DNA of 64,000 bases from the NCBI GenBank assembly GCA_014529385.2, contig CM043965.1, positions 62,705,933-62,769,932 of the forward strand, read 5' to 3'. The position numbers and the translations under genes were made by a program. The stretch comes from Adiantum capillus-veneris. Lineage: Eukaryota > Streptophyta > Polypodiopsida > Polypodiales > Pteridaceae. Every line of letters begins with the position of its first letter. Position 1 is the first letter of the stretch. Under the pieces are notes generated by a model that worked only from the letters and a program-made list of their open reading frames with translations, did not search any database and was not told the origin of the DNA. Shown in pieces: positions 31,299-44,489 of this stretch.

Positions 31299-32459
31299 TC
31301 ATGATGAGCGCTTTTCCAGAACCACTACTTTCCCTCCTCTATAAAAGGCGATTTTCCCCTTTTCTCTTGCTGCCCTGATCTCTGGCATCAACTCTTGCAT
31401 GTGTGCCACTTGTGCCAATGTAAGGTCATCTCCCAGGAAAATACCGGTTTTCTTAAGAGTTGGCCTCTTCTTTAGAAATTCTTTCCTTATTTCTAAATTC
31501 GGGAAGCGGAGAATAAGTGCCCTATCCTTTACGTTTCCCTTCTCGTCGATTCCTTTCTTGCCCACTCTCCATGCACTTGTGTGAGTAGGCTCTGTGATGC
31601 CCATGCATTGTAGCAGTTCCTTCATTTCTTCATCTACATTCTCTTTGTCTTTGACTCTTGTGACCCGCACATGCAGAGCCCGATTCTTCCTTTTCTGCTC
31701 TTCCTCAATGGTCATATTAATAATGGTGGAGGTAGGTGTGGTCTCAGGCATCTGGGTCTTTCCTTTCTTCGCATCTTCAATCCATTTCTCTGCTTCGTCA
31801 ACCTTTTCTTGTGTCTTAACAAGACGTTCCGCCTATGAAGATGCCGTTTTCGATTTCTGTTCATCTCCTTCCCGTAGAGCTTTCATCTGATCCTTCATGT
31901 CCTCGAGCTCCTTCAACACCGAGGGTTGGTCGTCTCCCTTCTCCTTGGTTGCAGATTTGCAAGCCGCAAGTTCTCCTTTTAGCTCCTCGATTATTGCATC
32001 TTTTTCCCCCATGTGCTTTTCCATATTTGTTCTCCATGCTTCAAAACTTGCTACTGCCTCATCGAGTTTCTTTTGCATAACGCATTCTGTTACATTTACT
32101 TCTGCCTTGATTAGGTTTCGTAATTCCGTTTTCACAATCTGAATTTCCTCATTCTGTATCCCCTGGATCTCTCTCCTTAGTTCTCTCATCATGTCTCCAT
32201 ACATGGAGTTCCTGTAGCTCTCAGCGTTCGCGTGTATTTCCTTCCTGATGTCATCCCTCATATAGTTTAGCTATGATTTGAGCATCACTTGGACCTTCTC
32301 CATCAGTAGCTCATCATGTATCCTTGAGGTTTTCCCAACTCGTAAGGATCCTGGTGATAGTACAATATCTCTGTTTCTCCGTTTGAAAGTAGCCGTCGTT
32401 TTTTTTGGGGTGGTGTAGCTATCTACACCCGGCCCTTCCCCTTCGGTAGGCGGATCCAT
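31299..32459 (-). pseudogene. LINE copy B ORF1
   Basis: Coiled-coil N-terminal part (32459-32271, 32261-31833) and RRM-like C-terminal part (31751-31299: AWRVGKKGIDEKG, LILRFPNLEIRKEFLKKRPT, GDDLTLAQVAHMQELMP). Stops near 32270 and 31833 break the frame. Ends in TGA followed by CGG. Confidence 0.82.
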
Positions 32460-33159
<700 letters not shown>

Positions 33160-33549
33160 GAAATGATATATTAACGTCTTCAAAAGGCCAAAATGACCTA
33201 TGAGACCATCAGATACAAAGTGGTGAATCTAATACAATGTCTGAAGTACAAGTACAAAAAGTACTGAAAGTAAAAATAAAAATGAAAACTGAAATGAAGT
33301 GTGAAATGTGAAATGTGAAAATGTAGAATAGGCCCTCAATGACAATCTGGGTGTCGTGCTAGAATGCCTCTGATCCTCTGCTGGAGTCTTCGTCGATGTA
33401 GTGTGCTCGTGTGTCTCGGTCGTGGTCGTCTCGATCTCCCGAGCTCAATCGCCTTGTCAATGAGGGTGCCTCTGGTCGTGGTCGTCTCGATCTCCCGAGC
33501 TCAATCGCCTTGTCAATGAGGGTGCCTCTGGTATGAATGCGGGTACAAC

Positions 33550-35257
33550 TGTCACGAGGACGTGGCAATTGCTAACCTTAGTTGTTGGTTTCTTTCCAAT
33601 GATTTTTGTTTTATTTTTGAGACCCTCTTTTTGAAGTTGCAAATGGTCGGACAGTGTATGGCCAATGTGAACGGTAGTTTCACCCGCAGACGGGAAGTTG
33701 GTCGGCACTGGAATTCGTACAATAAGAGGATGTCTAGGCTCAGAGCAAGATCATACAGGTCCCTCCCATCGCAGTTAGCAAGTTGGTGGATACTAGGAAG
33801 TGAACTCAATAAAGGCATAAAGTCAAGGTGGGATCACCAACAGAAAGTATCCGACAGTTGGGCCACATTGCACTTTTGGATGCGGTCCCAATGAGGATAG
33901 ATGGTTAGAAGACCAGCGGGAGCCCGACGGAAGCATCTCCTAAAAATTAGGGAACTGCTATTTTGGGCCGTGAAATGTGTTCGCGTCATTACCTTCGATA
34001 TGACCAAGGGAACATTTTAGTGCTCTGCTGCAAAGTCAACTGATGCACCAGTTGAGAGATTTTTAAGCAGGAAACCCAATGCGGGGAAATTGCATGCATG
34101 AGTGCCAAGTGGCACTTTTTGGTCAATTTACCAAGTTTGGGAGAAGAGAACTCGTAACTGACTTTTGAGAGCAGTTTTGGAGACTGTTAACTTGGATTTT
34201 CAGCCATTTCTCTCCATTTTTAAGCTTCCCATAACTTTGACCAGGTCCAAGGAGCTCATTTTCAGCATTGGAAGGCATCAGATGCGTGTTTACAGGGCTG
34301 TTTTGCTGCGTTTTCAGCGATACGTAGGTTTTGGCAGCCATGGAAATCTTCTCCTTTTTGCATCTATTTGTTCATAGATGCATTACAGGTCAAGGGCAGC
34401 AGAGGGGGCGCTCGATTTATGCTGGGAGGATGCTTCATTGAGAACCTGTCACAGGTTAAGAGCTATGGAGTGCTTCCTTTCCCTCTCATGTACAGTGTGG
34501 TGCTAGGAGTGATGCCCTGCACACTACACACTGCTCTCACTCTCCCCTACGTGCAGTTATGTGATGCCCCACAAGAGGGCTACTCATTTGGCTGATGTAC
34601 AGTTGTGTGGGTTCATGCTTTTGTGCTGAGGCAAGAGCCTCCTTCAGCAGGAACAGGGGTAGCTAGCTGCTGCTCCAAAGCAGGCATTGGTGAGGGTCAT
34701 AACCTCACCGTATAGGTGCAAAATCAGCGCTGTGTATGCGCTGTAAATTCACTGTTTTTCAGTCATACGGATGCCAGGATCATTGGGAATCGTGCCCCAC
34801 TGGCAAAGGACAGTCAGGGGACTGTTTGGGGCTGAAAACAGGGCAAAAACCAGTAAATACAGCGTGCTGAATTTACTGTTTTTGGACAGGAATCAGAGGG
34901 TATACGTCAGTGCAAGCGAGTTCCAGCAGGGGAATTGGTTCCGCGCAAGTTTTGGGGCTGTTATGCTGCCGAAATTTGGCCAAATCAAATGGTATCTAGG
35001 TGGATACACGTGAAGGATTCCCAGGACCTTACCTTGTAATTTACCCTCCTAAAGAATAAAGAAATACCGAAAGAGGCGCCAATTTTGGGGCCTACAGGTT
35101 GTCGGCGTCTACTTGGAGCATTCTAACTTCCGAGCCGTGTGTGTATTCAAGTGTTAACTCCCGTCGCAGGTTCTCTTTGCAAAGTGCTCTGTGTGTGTGT
35201 ATAAAGTAAAGAATTTCGGGTGAAAGCCAACGCCTACCGCCCTACGGGCCGGTTTCA
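33550..35257 (+). repeat. Element F 5' LTR
   Basis: 1708 bp. ACGT motif GAGGACGTGGCA near the start and the R-region block AATAAAGAAATACCG at 35055-35069. Ends GGTTTCA where the other LTR has GGTTACA. Short open frames inside are not considered genes. Confidence 0.93.
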
Positions 35258-35274
35258 TGGTTCCATTGCCGGGA
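35258..35274 (+). promoter_or_regulatory. Primer binding site of F (tRNA-Glu UUC)
   Basis: TGGTTCCATTGCCGGGA directly follows the LTR. It is complementary to the 3' end of plant tRNA-Glu(UUC) as I recall that tRNA (...CCCGGCAATGGAACCA), 17 of 17. The other elements in this window use initiator tRNA-Met. Confidence 0.8.
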
Positions 35275-35354
35275 TATCAATCACTTTTTCCTCAAAGAGT
35301 GAGCCTGGATTGTTCAGGGTAAAGACACACAGTGCAGGAATACGGGATTACACT

Positions 35355-35453
35355 ATGGCCGACAAAGGGAATGGAATTATGGAAGAGGGTTCCTCTTCAC
35401 AGGACAAACAAGAAATTCCGCATGTTCGTCCTGCCAAAAAGTGGTCAAATTAG
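35355..35453 (+). pseudogene. Truncated gag start of element F
   Basis: 33 codons from the first ATG after the PBS, MADKGNGIMEEGSSSQDKQE onward, ending in TAG. Position and composition suggest the N-terminus of gag, cut short. I know no function for this peptide. Confidence 0.4.
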
Positions 35454-35459
35454 GGCTGA

Positions 35460-37330
35460 TTTTCTGCTGCGTTTTAGGGTTTGCAAGTGTAACATTTAAT
35501 GGCCTAAAATCTTATGTGTAGCGGAAATTAGCATGAATATAGTGGGCATTTCATTAGAATAGATTCCTAATGAGAATTACAAGAGTGCTTGGGTGGAGAG
35601 AGCAACAAAAAGCATAACACCTAGTTAGATAGCATCGACAATACTTTCAAAAGAGAGAGCAATTAAGCTATTGACAACAGTTGAGGACCGGATTTGCATG
35701 GAGCCGGTCCCCCCTCCAAAAGGCTTTGTATTATGGTTTCTCCCATCAAGAGAGACATTGTACAATACAATTCTTTGTGTTCCTTCAAGACTAGCTAGTG
35801 CAATGAAGATGGAAGCTTCATACACCAAGCAAAACACTTAATCAAACACAACTTGAATTATCCCCGTTCTCAGACCCAAGACCTCACACACCTTCGAAGA
35901 TGGTGAGAGCTAGCAGGGTATGAGAGTAGATTGAGAAGAAAAAGAAGTATCTTACGAGAAAGATGTACATCTCCTCACATAATCACTCATATTAGCATAG
36001 CTTAGCTTAGTAATTAGCTTGGTAGAGAAGATGAGCATGCATTGAAGCTTGGCTCTTGGTTGGATTTGCATCCATATGCCAAGAGAGTGTTGATGTAGGC
36101 TTCTATCTCACAAGCTTGGAGTAGGTGATGAGCTCTCCATTAAAGCTTGGGAGGAGATAGAGTATTCTTCCTTCACACATGGTCAAGTGTGAGTGTGTGT
36201 GTGTCAATGCCAAGCAAAAATCAGCCCCCCCTCTCTCTTGGGCGAGCCCTCGCTGCTAATTAGGTCTGCCTTTTGCCTCATTGGACCTCCCCAGGTCAAG
36301 CCAATAGGAATTAAGCAGCATAAGTGATAGCCTTCTGACATGTGTCCCCCTTTCCCCTTTTGTGAGAGCTTTAGGTAATTAAATAATTAAACTAAACTCT
36401 CATTGGACCCCTTTGCCTCCTGGCCAATAGGAATCAGGCAAGCCATGGGGCTCCTGAATGCTCATTGGACCCCTTGGGAGACTGCCCAATAGTCTTCTAG
36501 GAGACTTAATTCTCATTGGTTTCTTTTATTAAATGTTTTTAAATTAATTAAACTAGATTTACTCTAGCTTAATTCTCATTGGTCCACTTCAAGGGTCTTC
36601 CAATAGGAATTGGGCACACCTTGTGGGCATCTGGCCTAGGGAGCTGACATGTGTCCCTCATTCCCTTTGTGTAAAGGGAGCCTGTGTGTGTGTGTGGCTT
36701 TCTCTCTCATCCCCTAGCTTTGGGGCTCGCCCCCTCCCATGTAGGGATGTGCAAAGACTTTTTAGGGCACACACTAAGCATCCAATTTTCCCTAGGGTTG
36801 ACCTTTGGACACAACCTTTGAATTTTGGAACCTTAGCATTTTGGAAGTCTTAATGGGCTGAACCTTAGGGTCTTTTTGGCCCATTGTTTCACATGGCTCT
36901 TTTGCAGATGGCCCCCCCTTTGGATCCCTATTTTCCCTCCTTTGGATCCCTACTGTGGCCGGTCTGCTAGCTTAACCAATATTCTAGCTTTTTCTCCCTT
37001 GGCACTTCCCCACATTAAATGATCAGTTTAATATGAGAAAATCATTTAGGAGAATTAGATATTGATTATTATGACAGCAAGTATGAACCAAGATGAGATA
37101 GGGAGAGGTCTCACGGTGGTAGATTGGCCACTAGATCTCTTGCGGGAGTGATGTGGGTCTGCCAGGTGACCTGCTGCTTGCCGATTCTCTGAGGCGATTG
37201 CTTGGATTCTATGACGCATTGGTAAATCATCTTGAAATTTGAGCTTGCTTGGTCGTGGGTAGTACGCCACAGTGTTGGTGGAATTATGCTCGTTTGCAGA
37301 GGCAAGAGCCTTTTGCATACGTAAAAGTTA
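35460..37330. other. Foreign interior of element F
   Basis: No gag-pol. From about 35511 (TGTGTAGCGGAAATTAGC) to about 37080 (TATTATGACA) the ends resemble those of the minus-strand E1/E2 LTRs, so this may be another LTR inserted here; matching target duplications were not found. It includes the CATTGG/CCAATAG module array at 36270-36620. Confidence 0.4.
36270..36620. repeat. Array of CATTGG...CCAATAG modules
   Basis: About five degenerate modules. Each has CTCATTGGACC, 20-40 bp of varied sequence, then CCAATAGGAATT or CCAATAGTC. Each module has an inverted ATTGG/CCAAT pair and could form a small hairpin or bind CCAAT-box factors from both strands. Confidence 0.65.
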
Positions 37331-37339
37331 AGGGACAGG

Positions 37340-37549
37340 TTGCAAGATGCTATGGTGAAGTTCAAGAACTATCCACCTATGGATGCAAAGTGGATGGAAG
37401 AGCATGAACTGTCAGAGTCACCAAATGTATTGCAGCTTTACCTTGAAGCCTTTGGGTTACAGCCTACTTATGCCCCAACCCAACGTGTGCAAAGGAGGGG
37501 TAATGATAGAGCTAGTACATCAAATGTACATATGAATTCAGTGCCATAG
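37340..37549 (+). pseudogene. Chromodomain end of element F pol
   Basis: Encodes MVKFKNYPPMDAKWMEEHEL and SPNVLQLYLEAFGLQP, a chromodomain-like end matching 26990-27108, with a stop at 37547-37549. Nothing of RT or integrase remains upstream. Likely left behind by an internal deletion or replacement. Confidence 0.75.
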
Positions 37550-37700
37550 ATGGAAATGGCAAAAGTATGAAGGCCTCATTAAGTCATTTGTATCTATGTA
37601 TGTTACGACCTTTCTTGCGGATACATGCGATGATAAAAGAGTGTTGATAGCACAAGATCATCAGTGGCGTGTATTTATGGTATGCAATCGAGGACGTTTG

Positions 37701-37719
37701 CGATTTCAAGAGGGGGGTA
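37701..37719 (+). promoter_or_regulatory. Polypurine tract of element F
   Basis: CGATTTCAAGAGGGGGGTA directly before the 3' LTR TGTCACG. It matches the tract at 27673-27690. Confidence 0.8.
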
Positions 37720-39427
37720 TGTCACGAGGACGTGGCAATTGCTAACCTTAGTTGTTGGTTTCTTTCCAATGATTTTTGTTTTATTTTTGAGACCCTCTTT
37801 TTGAAGTTGCAAATGGTCGGACATTGTATGGCCAATGTGAACGGTAGTTTCACCTGCAGACGGGAAGTTGGTCGGCACTGGAATTCGTACAATAAGAGGA
37901 TGTCTAGGCTCAGAGCAAGATCATACAGGTCCCTCCCATCGCAGTTAGCAAGTTGGTGGATACTAGGAAGTGAACTCAATAAAGGCATAAAGTCAAGGTG
38001 GGATCACCAACAGAAAGTATCCGACAGTTGGGCCACATTGCACTTTTGGATGCGGTCCCAATGAGGATAGATGGTTAGAAGACCAGCGGGAGCCCGACGG
38101 AAGCATCTCCTAAAAATTAGGGAACTGCTATTTTGGGCCGTGAAATGTGTTCGCGTCATTACCTTCGATATTACTAAGGGAACATTTTAGTGCTCTGCTG
38201 CAAAGTCAACTGATGCACCAGTTGAGAGATTTTTAAGCAGGAAACCCAATGCGGGGAAATTGCATGCATGAGTGCCAAGTGGCACTTTTTGGTCAATTTA
38301 CCAAGTTTGGGAGAAGAGAACTCGTAACTGACTTTTGAGAGCAGTTTTGGAGACTGTTAACTTGGATTTTCAGCTATTTCTCTCCATTTTTGAGCTTCCC
38401 ATAACTTTGACCAGGTCCAAGGAGCTCATTTTCAGCATTGGAAGGCATCAGATGCGTGTTTACAGGGCTGTTTTGCTGCGTTTTCAGCGATACGCAGGTT
38501 TTGGCAGCCATGGAAATCTTCTCCTTTTTGCATCTATTTGTTCATAGATGCATTACAGGTCAAGGGCAGCAGAGGGGGCGCTCGATTTATGCTGGGAGGA
38601 TGCTTCATTGAGAACCTGTCACAGGTTAAGAGCTATGGAGTGCTTCCTTTCCCTCTCATGTACAGTGTGGTGCTAGGAGTGATGCCCTGCACACTACACA
38701 CTGCTCTCTCTCTCCCCTACGTGCAGTTATGTGATGCCCCACAAGAGGGCTACTCATTTGACTGATGTACAGTTGTGTGGGTTCATGCTTTTGTGCTGAG
38801 GCAAGAGCCTCCTTCAGCAGGAACAGGGGTAGCTAGCTGCTGCTCCAAAGCAGGCATTGGTGAGGGTCATAACCTCACCGTATAGGTGCAAAATCAGCGC
38901 TGTGTATGCGCTGTAAATTCACTGTTTTTCAGTCATACGGATGCCAGGATCATTGGGAATCGTGCCCCACTGGCAAAGGACAGTCAGGGGACTGTTTGGG
39001 GCTGAAAACAGGGCAAAAACCAGTAAATACAGCGTGCTGAATTTACTGTTTTTGGACAGGAATCAGAGAGTATACGTCAGTGCAAGCGAGTTCCAGCAGG
39101 GGAATTGGTTCTGCGCAAGTTTTGGGGCTGTTATGCTGCCGAAATTTGGCCAAATCAAATGGTATCTAGGTGGATACACGTGAAGGATTCCCAGGACCTT
39201 ACCTTGTAATTTACCCTCCTAAAGAATAAAGAAATACCGAAAGAGGCGCCAATTTTGGGGCCTACAGGTTGTCGGCGTCTACTTGGAGCATTCTAACTTC
39301 CGAGCCGTGTGTGTATTCAAGTGTTAACTCCCGTCGCAGGTTCTCTTTGCAAAGTGCTCTGTGTGTGTGTATAAAGTAAAGAATTTCGGGTGAAAGCCAA
39401 CGCCTACCGCCCTACGGGCCGGTTACA
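37720..39427 (+). repeat. Element F 3' LTR
   Basis: 1708 bp, constant 4170-bp offset from the 5' LTR, no indel. Block AATAAAGAAATACCG at 39225-39239. Followed by the target duplication ACAAC. Confidence 0.93.
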
Positions 39428-42400
39428 ACAACCCTGTGCTGGTGGTTGGTCTCTTGGCTCCCTCGATCCAAAGAAATCTGTGATCTGTCTCTGCGACTGT
39501 CGTACTCCATGTCTCCCCAACAGACTGTCTCTATGTGGGTGTAGCTCAAGTAGATATAAGCCAAGGCATCTCTGGTCCTGATATCTCATGACCCTATCTA
39601 GGGGTCCAAAACCCTCCCTGAATAAGCAATGGAAGTGCCCTCGTATCCCATAATACACAGTGCAGTGGCATATGTAGTGTAGCTCTATCTCTTGCTCTCT
39701 ACTGCATAGTTGACATATCCTAGACTCTGGTGGTATCCCTCTTAATCTACCCGTCTCAATCTCCAGCTGGTGTGAGGATGTGCGAATCTGACCAATAGCA
39801 CATCGCAGACCATGAGATAAATGAGTGTCCATGTAGTTCGGACGAGTCACAAACCCATCCCCTGAAAATTGGAGAAGGTGCTCTTTGTAGAAAGCCATCT
39901 TCGTGCCCAACTCCTGTATCGGCTCTACCCATGTCCTCCTGGTGTCCAACTGTATAAGATCCTGACGAATGAGTCTAGTGATCTCCGTCCGTGTGACTGG
40001 CAGGGAGGGTGTGTCCAGGGAATACTGAAAGGGAGGCAATCTATCCATGCTGAAACCATGTCTCTGAAACCATGAGGTCATCTGTGCATACCAACATGAT
40101 GCATCTCCCTGCATCGCTAACTGTCTAGAGGACTCAAGAGCCAGTCTAGTATATCTGCCTCTATGTGTATCCCATAGACTGTGCATAAAGGACACTGATC
40201 TGGTAAGAGCCTCAATCTCTATAGGAGGGGCGGCTACCTCCGCTCGAATAATCGCATGTGGTACAGAAGCCTTGGCTCTAATCATCTGGGATATCATAAA
40301 TACCAAGGGTCTCTTCATGTTCCTCCAACTGTCATGATTCACAGATGGTCCCCAAACTTGGACCCCATAAAGCATAGTTGAAGCAACCAGAGTATCAAAG
40401 AGCCATAGTTTTGTTCGTGGTTCTTGAAACTGAACGTGCGAACACATCCTCTCTAGCCCTCCTAATGCCGCATAGGCTCTGGATAGTCTAGTCTCTGTTG
40501 CTCTCCTTAGGGTAAACCTCGGTCCCGTGAATACCACCCCCAGATATGTATATTCATCTGTGTACTCCACAGTGTCCTGGCCATATACGAGTGTAGGTGC
40601 CGATCTCTTGACCCACTGTGGTGTGGTGTTAAACACCATAACCTTGGTTTTACCAAGGTTCACAGAGAGTCCACTATCCTCTGCAAAGTTGTGCAATGCA
40701 TCCAAATGTCTTTGCATGCCCTCTGGCGACTCTGACATTAACACAATATCATCAGCATATAGTAATAAAGGGATCCATGTCCCTGCCAACTGAGCGCCTC
40801 TGTCACCCTCTCTGTCAATGTAGTCAGAGACCTCATCTACATACATACCAAAAAGTGTAGGGGACAAAGGACACCCCTGTTTCACTCCAATAGTGGAATG
40901 AACAATGTCAGAATTCCCCTTAGGAGTGCGTACCTGGCCAGTCACTGAGCCGTATAAAGCCATGATCCCCCATATGATCTCTCTGGGTACTCCCAACTTC
41001 AGTACCCTGTGCATCAATCTGGCCCTCGGCACTGTGTCAAATGCCTTGCGGAAGTCCACAAAGCAACAATACATCCGTCTCCCATGTGCCCGACCCTCCT
41101 CAATAATGGCTCTGAGTGTAAGAATATGGTCCAAAGTGGAGAAACCCCTCCTGAACCCAGCCTGTCCTGCTGCTCGTATGCCCTCATTTTCTGCCCATTT
41201 ACTCAGTTGCTGTTCAAGAATGGATGCATACAACCGTGCCAATGTGTGCCCTACCATAATAGTACGGTAGTTCCCTGGTACCGTGGGGTCCCCTGCCTTG
41301 AAAAGAGGTACAATAGTAGATAATCTCCAGGACTCGGGTAGTCCCTCACACGTGACACGGTTAAACAACCACGCAAGAACCTCTGACAGTAAATCTCTAG
41401 CATGTATCAAGTGCTCTGCCACCAAACCATCATGATCATATGCTCTCCTTGTCCTCATCCTGTCAATGGCGTTCTTCACCATCTTAGTGGTAAAGAAGGT
41501 ACTAGTGGCTGGACATGGCTCTAGAGGGTCTGGTAATGGAGGTTGCCCTGGTACTGTATATAATGATGCTGCATATTGACCCCAAATCTCGGGAGAGGTA
41601 ATCACTGGAGGAGGTGAGTGCTCATGGAAGAGACGCCAGGCCTCACCTGAATCTCGGCTCAAAAAGAGCTGATACAAATCACGTTCCATCTGGGCTAAAA
41701 AGGCCCGCTTCTTCCGTCACACTAAATGCCGAAGGGCAATCCGAGACTGTCTATATGTAATGACTCCAAGTATAAGCTCGCTCTGAATCTGAACTCTCAT
41801 CTCTTAGCACTCCTCATCATACCAACTATTCTGAGGCATGTTCCCAGAACGTCTTCTCTGATGGTTGAGTGTGTGGGTATGCCTCTGCTGCTGCCCCATG
41901 CAAGATCTCCGTCAATAAAGTGGTGATCTCCTCCACTGTATATACAGGCTCGGCTGCCCCCATTCGTCTGTAAATCTCTTCCACATAAACTGAATCCGTC
42001 TCTGGTGTAAAAGTATACCGTGTGTGTGCAATCCTCCGTGGTGTCTGAGAGACACTACACTGGAAAGAGACTGAAAAAGTCAGGAGAGCATGGTCCACTG
42101 CTACTCCAACAGGCCTAGGGCCCACACTGAGATCTTGAATATGAGAGATGAAGCTCGGTGAAGTCATGACATAGTCCACTGTACTGGCCCCATGTCTGTG
42201 TGGAAAGCATGTGAATCCCCCAGATGAAGGAAAAATCTCTAGACCATTAAGTATGGCCAGACCATGCGTAGTTGTCATCTCCATGAGATATCTCCCATAC
42301 TCTGTGTGCTCTTTATCCTGTGAGTGTCTGTCAAGTCCCATCTCCGATATATCCATCTCTCTAAGCATCTCCTCCGAGGTATCATAAAATACCGTTTGGG

Positions 42401-42896
42401 AGTTGGCCGTCCTGGCATTAAAGTCTCCCAAGAGAATGATATCTCCATCTCTAGAGAACTCCCATATGTTATCATCAAGTATAGAGAAAGGGGTTTGCCC
42501 TCTAGGTGAGGTATAGACTGATGTGCTAGGGGGAAAGTAACATATAGCAATGTATAAGAATCTGCCTGTCTCAGCTCTCAGTCTCACCCACATGTATCTC
42601 GCCTGGTCATCTCTCCGGACAATCTGTAATAGCGGCTGCAACTCTTCCTTGAATAAGACTGCTACCCCTCCTGAACCTCGACTTCCATGCTGGGATCTAG
42701 CGTCTGGCCGACAAACTGTCTCCCATAAATAGCCAGTCACACTTGGCATCAACTGTCCAGATTTTTGATGTGTCTCCGAGTAAAAGACAATGTCTCTATC
42801 TCTGAAGCTATCTTCAAAGGCACCCACATCCAGCCTATATGATCCATTACAATTCCATGCCGCCATCCGGAGTGTGGTCCCATATGTCTCGCACCG
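39428..42896 (-). pseudogene. LINE copy C ORF2
   Basis: 42866-41826 encodes the endonuclease (MAAWNCNG, SETHQ, GDFNARTANSQ, DYVMTSPSF, AVDHALL). 41689-39433 encodes RT (FRKAFDTVPRARL, GVKQGCPLSP, YADDIVLMSES) and the C-terminal region with knuckle CQLCSREQEIELHYICHC. The two are separated by a frameshift near 41830 and a stop near 41718. The last codons lie beyond element F at 33549-33360. The knuckle begins C-x2-C and ends H-x4-C, as in copies A and D. No RNase H domain seen. Confidence 0.87.
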
Positions 42897-44051
42897 TCAT
42901 GCTGTGCATTTTTCCAAAACCACTACTTTCCCTCCTCTGTAAAAGGCAATTTTTCCCTTCTCCCTTGCTGCCTTGATCTCTGGCATCAACTCTTGCATAT
43001 GTGCTATTTGTGCTAAAGTAAGGTCATCCCCCATAAATATTCCAGTTTTCTTAAGTGCTGGTCTCTTCTTCAGGAATTCCTTCCTTGTTTCCAAAGTCGG
43101 GAAACGCAAAATAAGTGCTTTCTCTTTGACGTTTCCCTTCTCATCCACTCCCTTCTTTCCTACTCTCCAAGCACCTGTGTGCATAGATTCCGGGATGCCC
43201 ATGCGCTGCAAGAGTTCCTTCACTTCGTCTTCTACATTTTCGGTGTCTTTGATACCAGTAATACGCACATGGAGGGCTCTAGTTCTCCTCTTCTGTTCCT
43301 CCTCAATGGTCATATTGATGATGGTAGAAGTCTGTGCGGCTTCTGGCATTTGGGCCTTTCCTTTCTTTGCACCTTCAATCCATTTTTCTGCTTCGTCAAC
43401 TTTATCCAGTGTTTTAGAAAGGCGCTCCGCCCATGAGGAAGCCTCTTTCGAGTTTAGTTCTTCCCCTTCGCGCAGAGTTTTCACCTGCTCCTTAATATCT
43501 TCGAGCTCCTTTAACATTGAGGGCTGATTTCCCCCTTCCGTTTTGGGCATAATTTTGCACGCTGTAAGTTCCCCTTTAAGTTCTTCAATCATTGCATCTT
43601 TTTCCTTCATGCACTTTTCCACATTGGTTTTCCAAGATTCAAAGCTTGCAATTGCCTCATCCAACTTTTTCTGCATAATAAATTCCATTACATTCACTTC
43701 TGCCCGCATTAGAGCCTGCATCTCCCCTTTCACAGATAGATACATCTCATCATGCTTATCTAGCATCGCTTTATCGAATTCTTTCCTCATATCTGCATAC
43801 ATAGAATTCTTATAACTCTCTGCATTTGGGTACATCTCTTTCCTGATGTCATCTCTCATAAAGCTGAGCTCAGATTTAATCATCACTTGAACCCTCTCCA
43901 TCATTAAATCATCTTGGATTCTGACGGTTTTCCCTGCCCGCAATGAGCTTGGCGAGAGTATGCTATCTCTGTTCCTCCGCTTGAATGACGCTTTCATTTT
44001 TTGTGGCGTGGTGAAGCCACTTGCTTCACCATCCTCGACTGGTTGGTCCAT
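42897..44051 (-). CDS. LINE copy C ORF1
   Basis: 384 codons, intact; longer than copies A and D because the N-terminal coiled coil is longer. Residues 70-230 are a strong coiled coil with MQKKLDEAIASFESWKTNVE. Residues 245-384 form the RRM-like/C-terminal part (VRITGIKD, AWRVGKKGVDEKGN, LILRFPTLETRKEFLKKRPA, GDDLTLAQIAHMQELMPEIK, FYRGGKVVVLEK). Ends in TGA at 42897-42899, then CGG, with ORF2 ATG at 42864-42866 in the same frame. Expected to bind LINE RNA as a coiled-coil multimer. Confidence 0.82.
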   Translation of the reverse strand: MDQPVEDGEASGFTTPQKMKASFKRRNRDSILSPSSLRAGKTVRIQDDLMMERVQVMIKSELSFMRDDIRKEMYPNAESYKNSMYADMRKEFDKAMLDKHDEMYLSVKGEMQALMRAEVNVMEFIMQKKLDEAIASFESWKTNVEKCMKEKDAMIEELKGELTACKIMPKTEGGNQPSMLKELEDIKEQVKTLREGEELNSKEASSWAERLSKTLDKVDEAEKWIEGAKKGKAQMPEAAQTSTIINMTIEEEQKRRTRALHVRITGIKDTENVEDEVKELLQRMGIPESMHTGAWRVGKKGVDEKGNVKEKALILRFPTLETRKEFLKKRPALKKTGIFMGDDLTLAQIAHMQELMPEIKAAREKGKIAFYRGGKVVVLEKCTA

Positions 44052-44489
44052 CCGAGAGAGAAGAACAAAGCGAGCACTGAGTCAAGGCCCTCACTAGCTG
44101 AGGTCTGGCCTCCGCCCTGGTTGGCCTTGCCCTCGTCACCAAGTCCTAGCCCTCGTCCTGGCTGACTTGACTGCTCTCGTCCTCGCCCTGGCACTAGTCT
44201 CGTTTGGTCGCCCTTGGCTCTTCTAGCCCTCTCCCTTGGTAGGCAGCTAGCTCTTGCCCTTGGCATAGCTCGCCCTCGTCCTTCAGAGGTTAGGGCCCTC
44301 GTCCTCGCCCTTGGCAAGCTGCTCGCCCTCTTGACACAGGACCAGCAGCTCGACCAGGTCCACCTGTTCGCCCTCGACCAGGTCTAGCAGCTCGCCCCGC
44401 CTTCGACCAGCAGCTCGCCCTCGTCCCTCGTCCTCGTCCAACAGAGAGAGAGCTCGTCCCTCGTCCTTCGACCAGCAAGTTGGCAGCGC

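Larger units (their letters stand above)
33550..39427 (+). mobile_element. LTR retrotransposon F, no gag-pol
   Basis: 5878 bp with two 1708-bp LTRs, TGTCACGAGG...GGTTACA, and exact 5-bp target duplications ACAAC at 33545-33549 and 39428-39432. PBS 35258-35274, polypurine tract 37708-37719. The 2462-bp interior keeps only a 33-codon start and a chromodomain end. By eye the LTRs differ at 12 sites without indels (about 99.3% identity), so insertion was recent. It must have used enzymes from a related chromovirus, such as the one whose end is at 26820-27971. Confidence 0.92.

Noticed and set aside
35511-37080. Complete solo LTR within element F
   Set aside because: Ends resemble the E1/E2 LTR ends, but flanking duplications do not match and the interior does not align well; kept only as a possibility.
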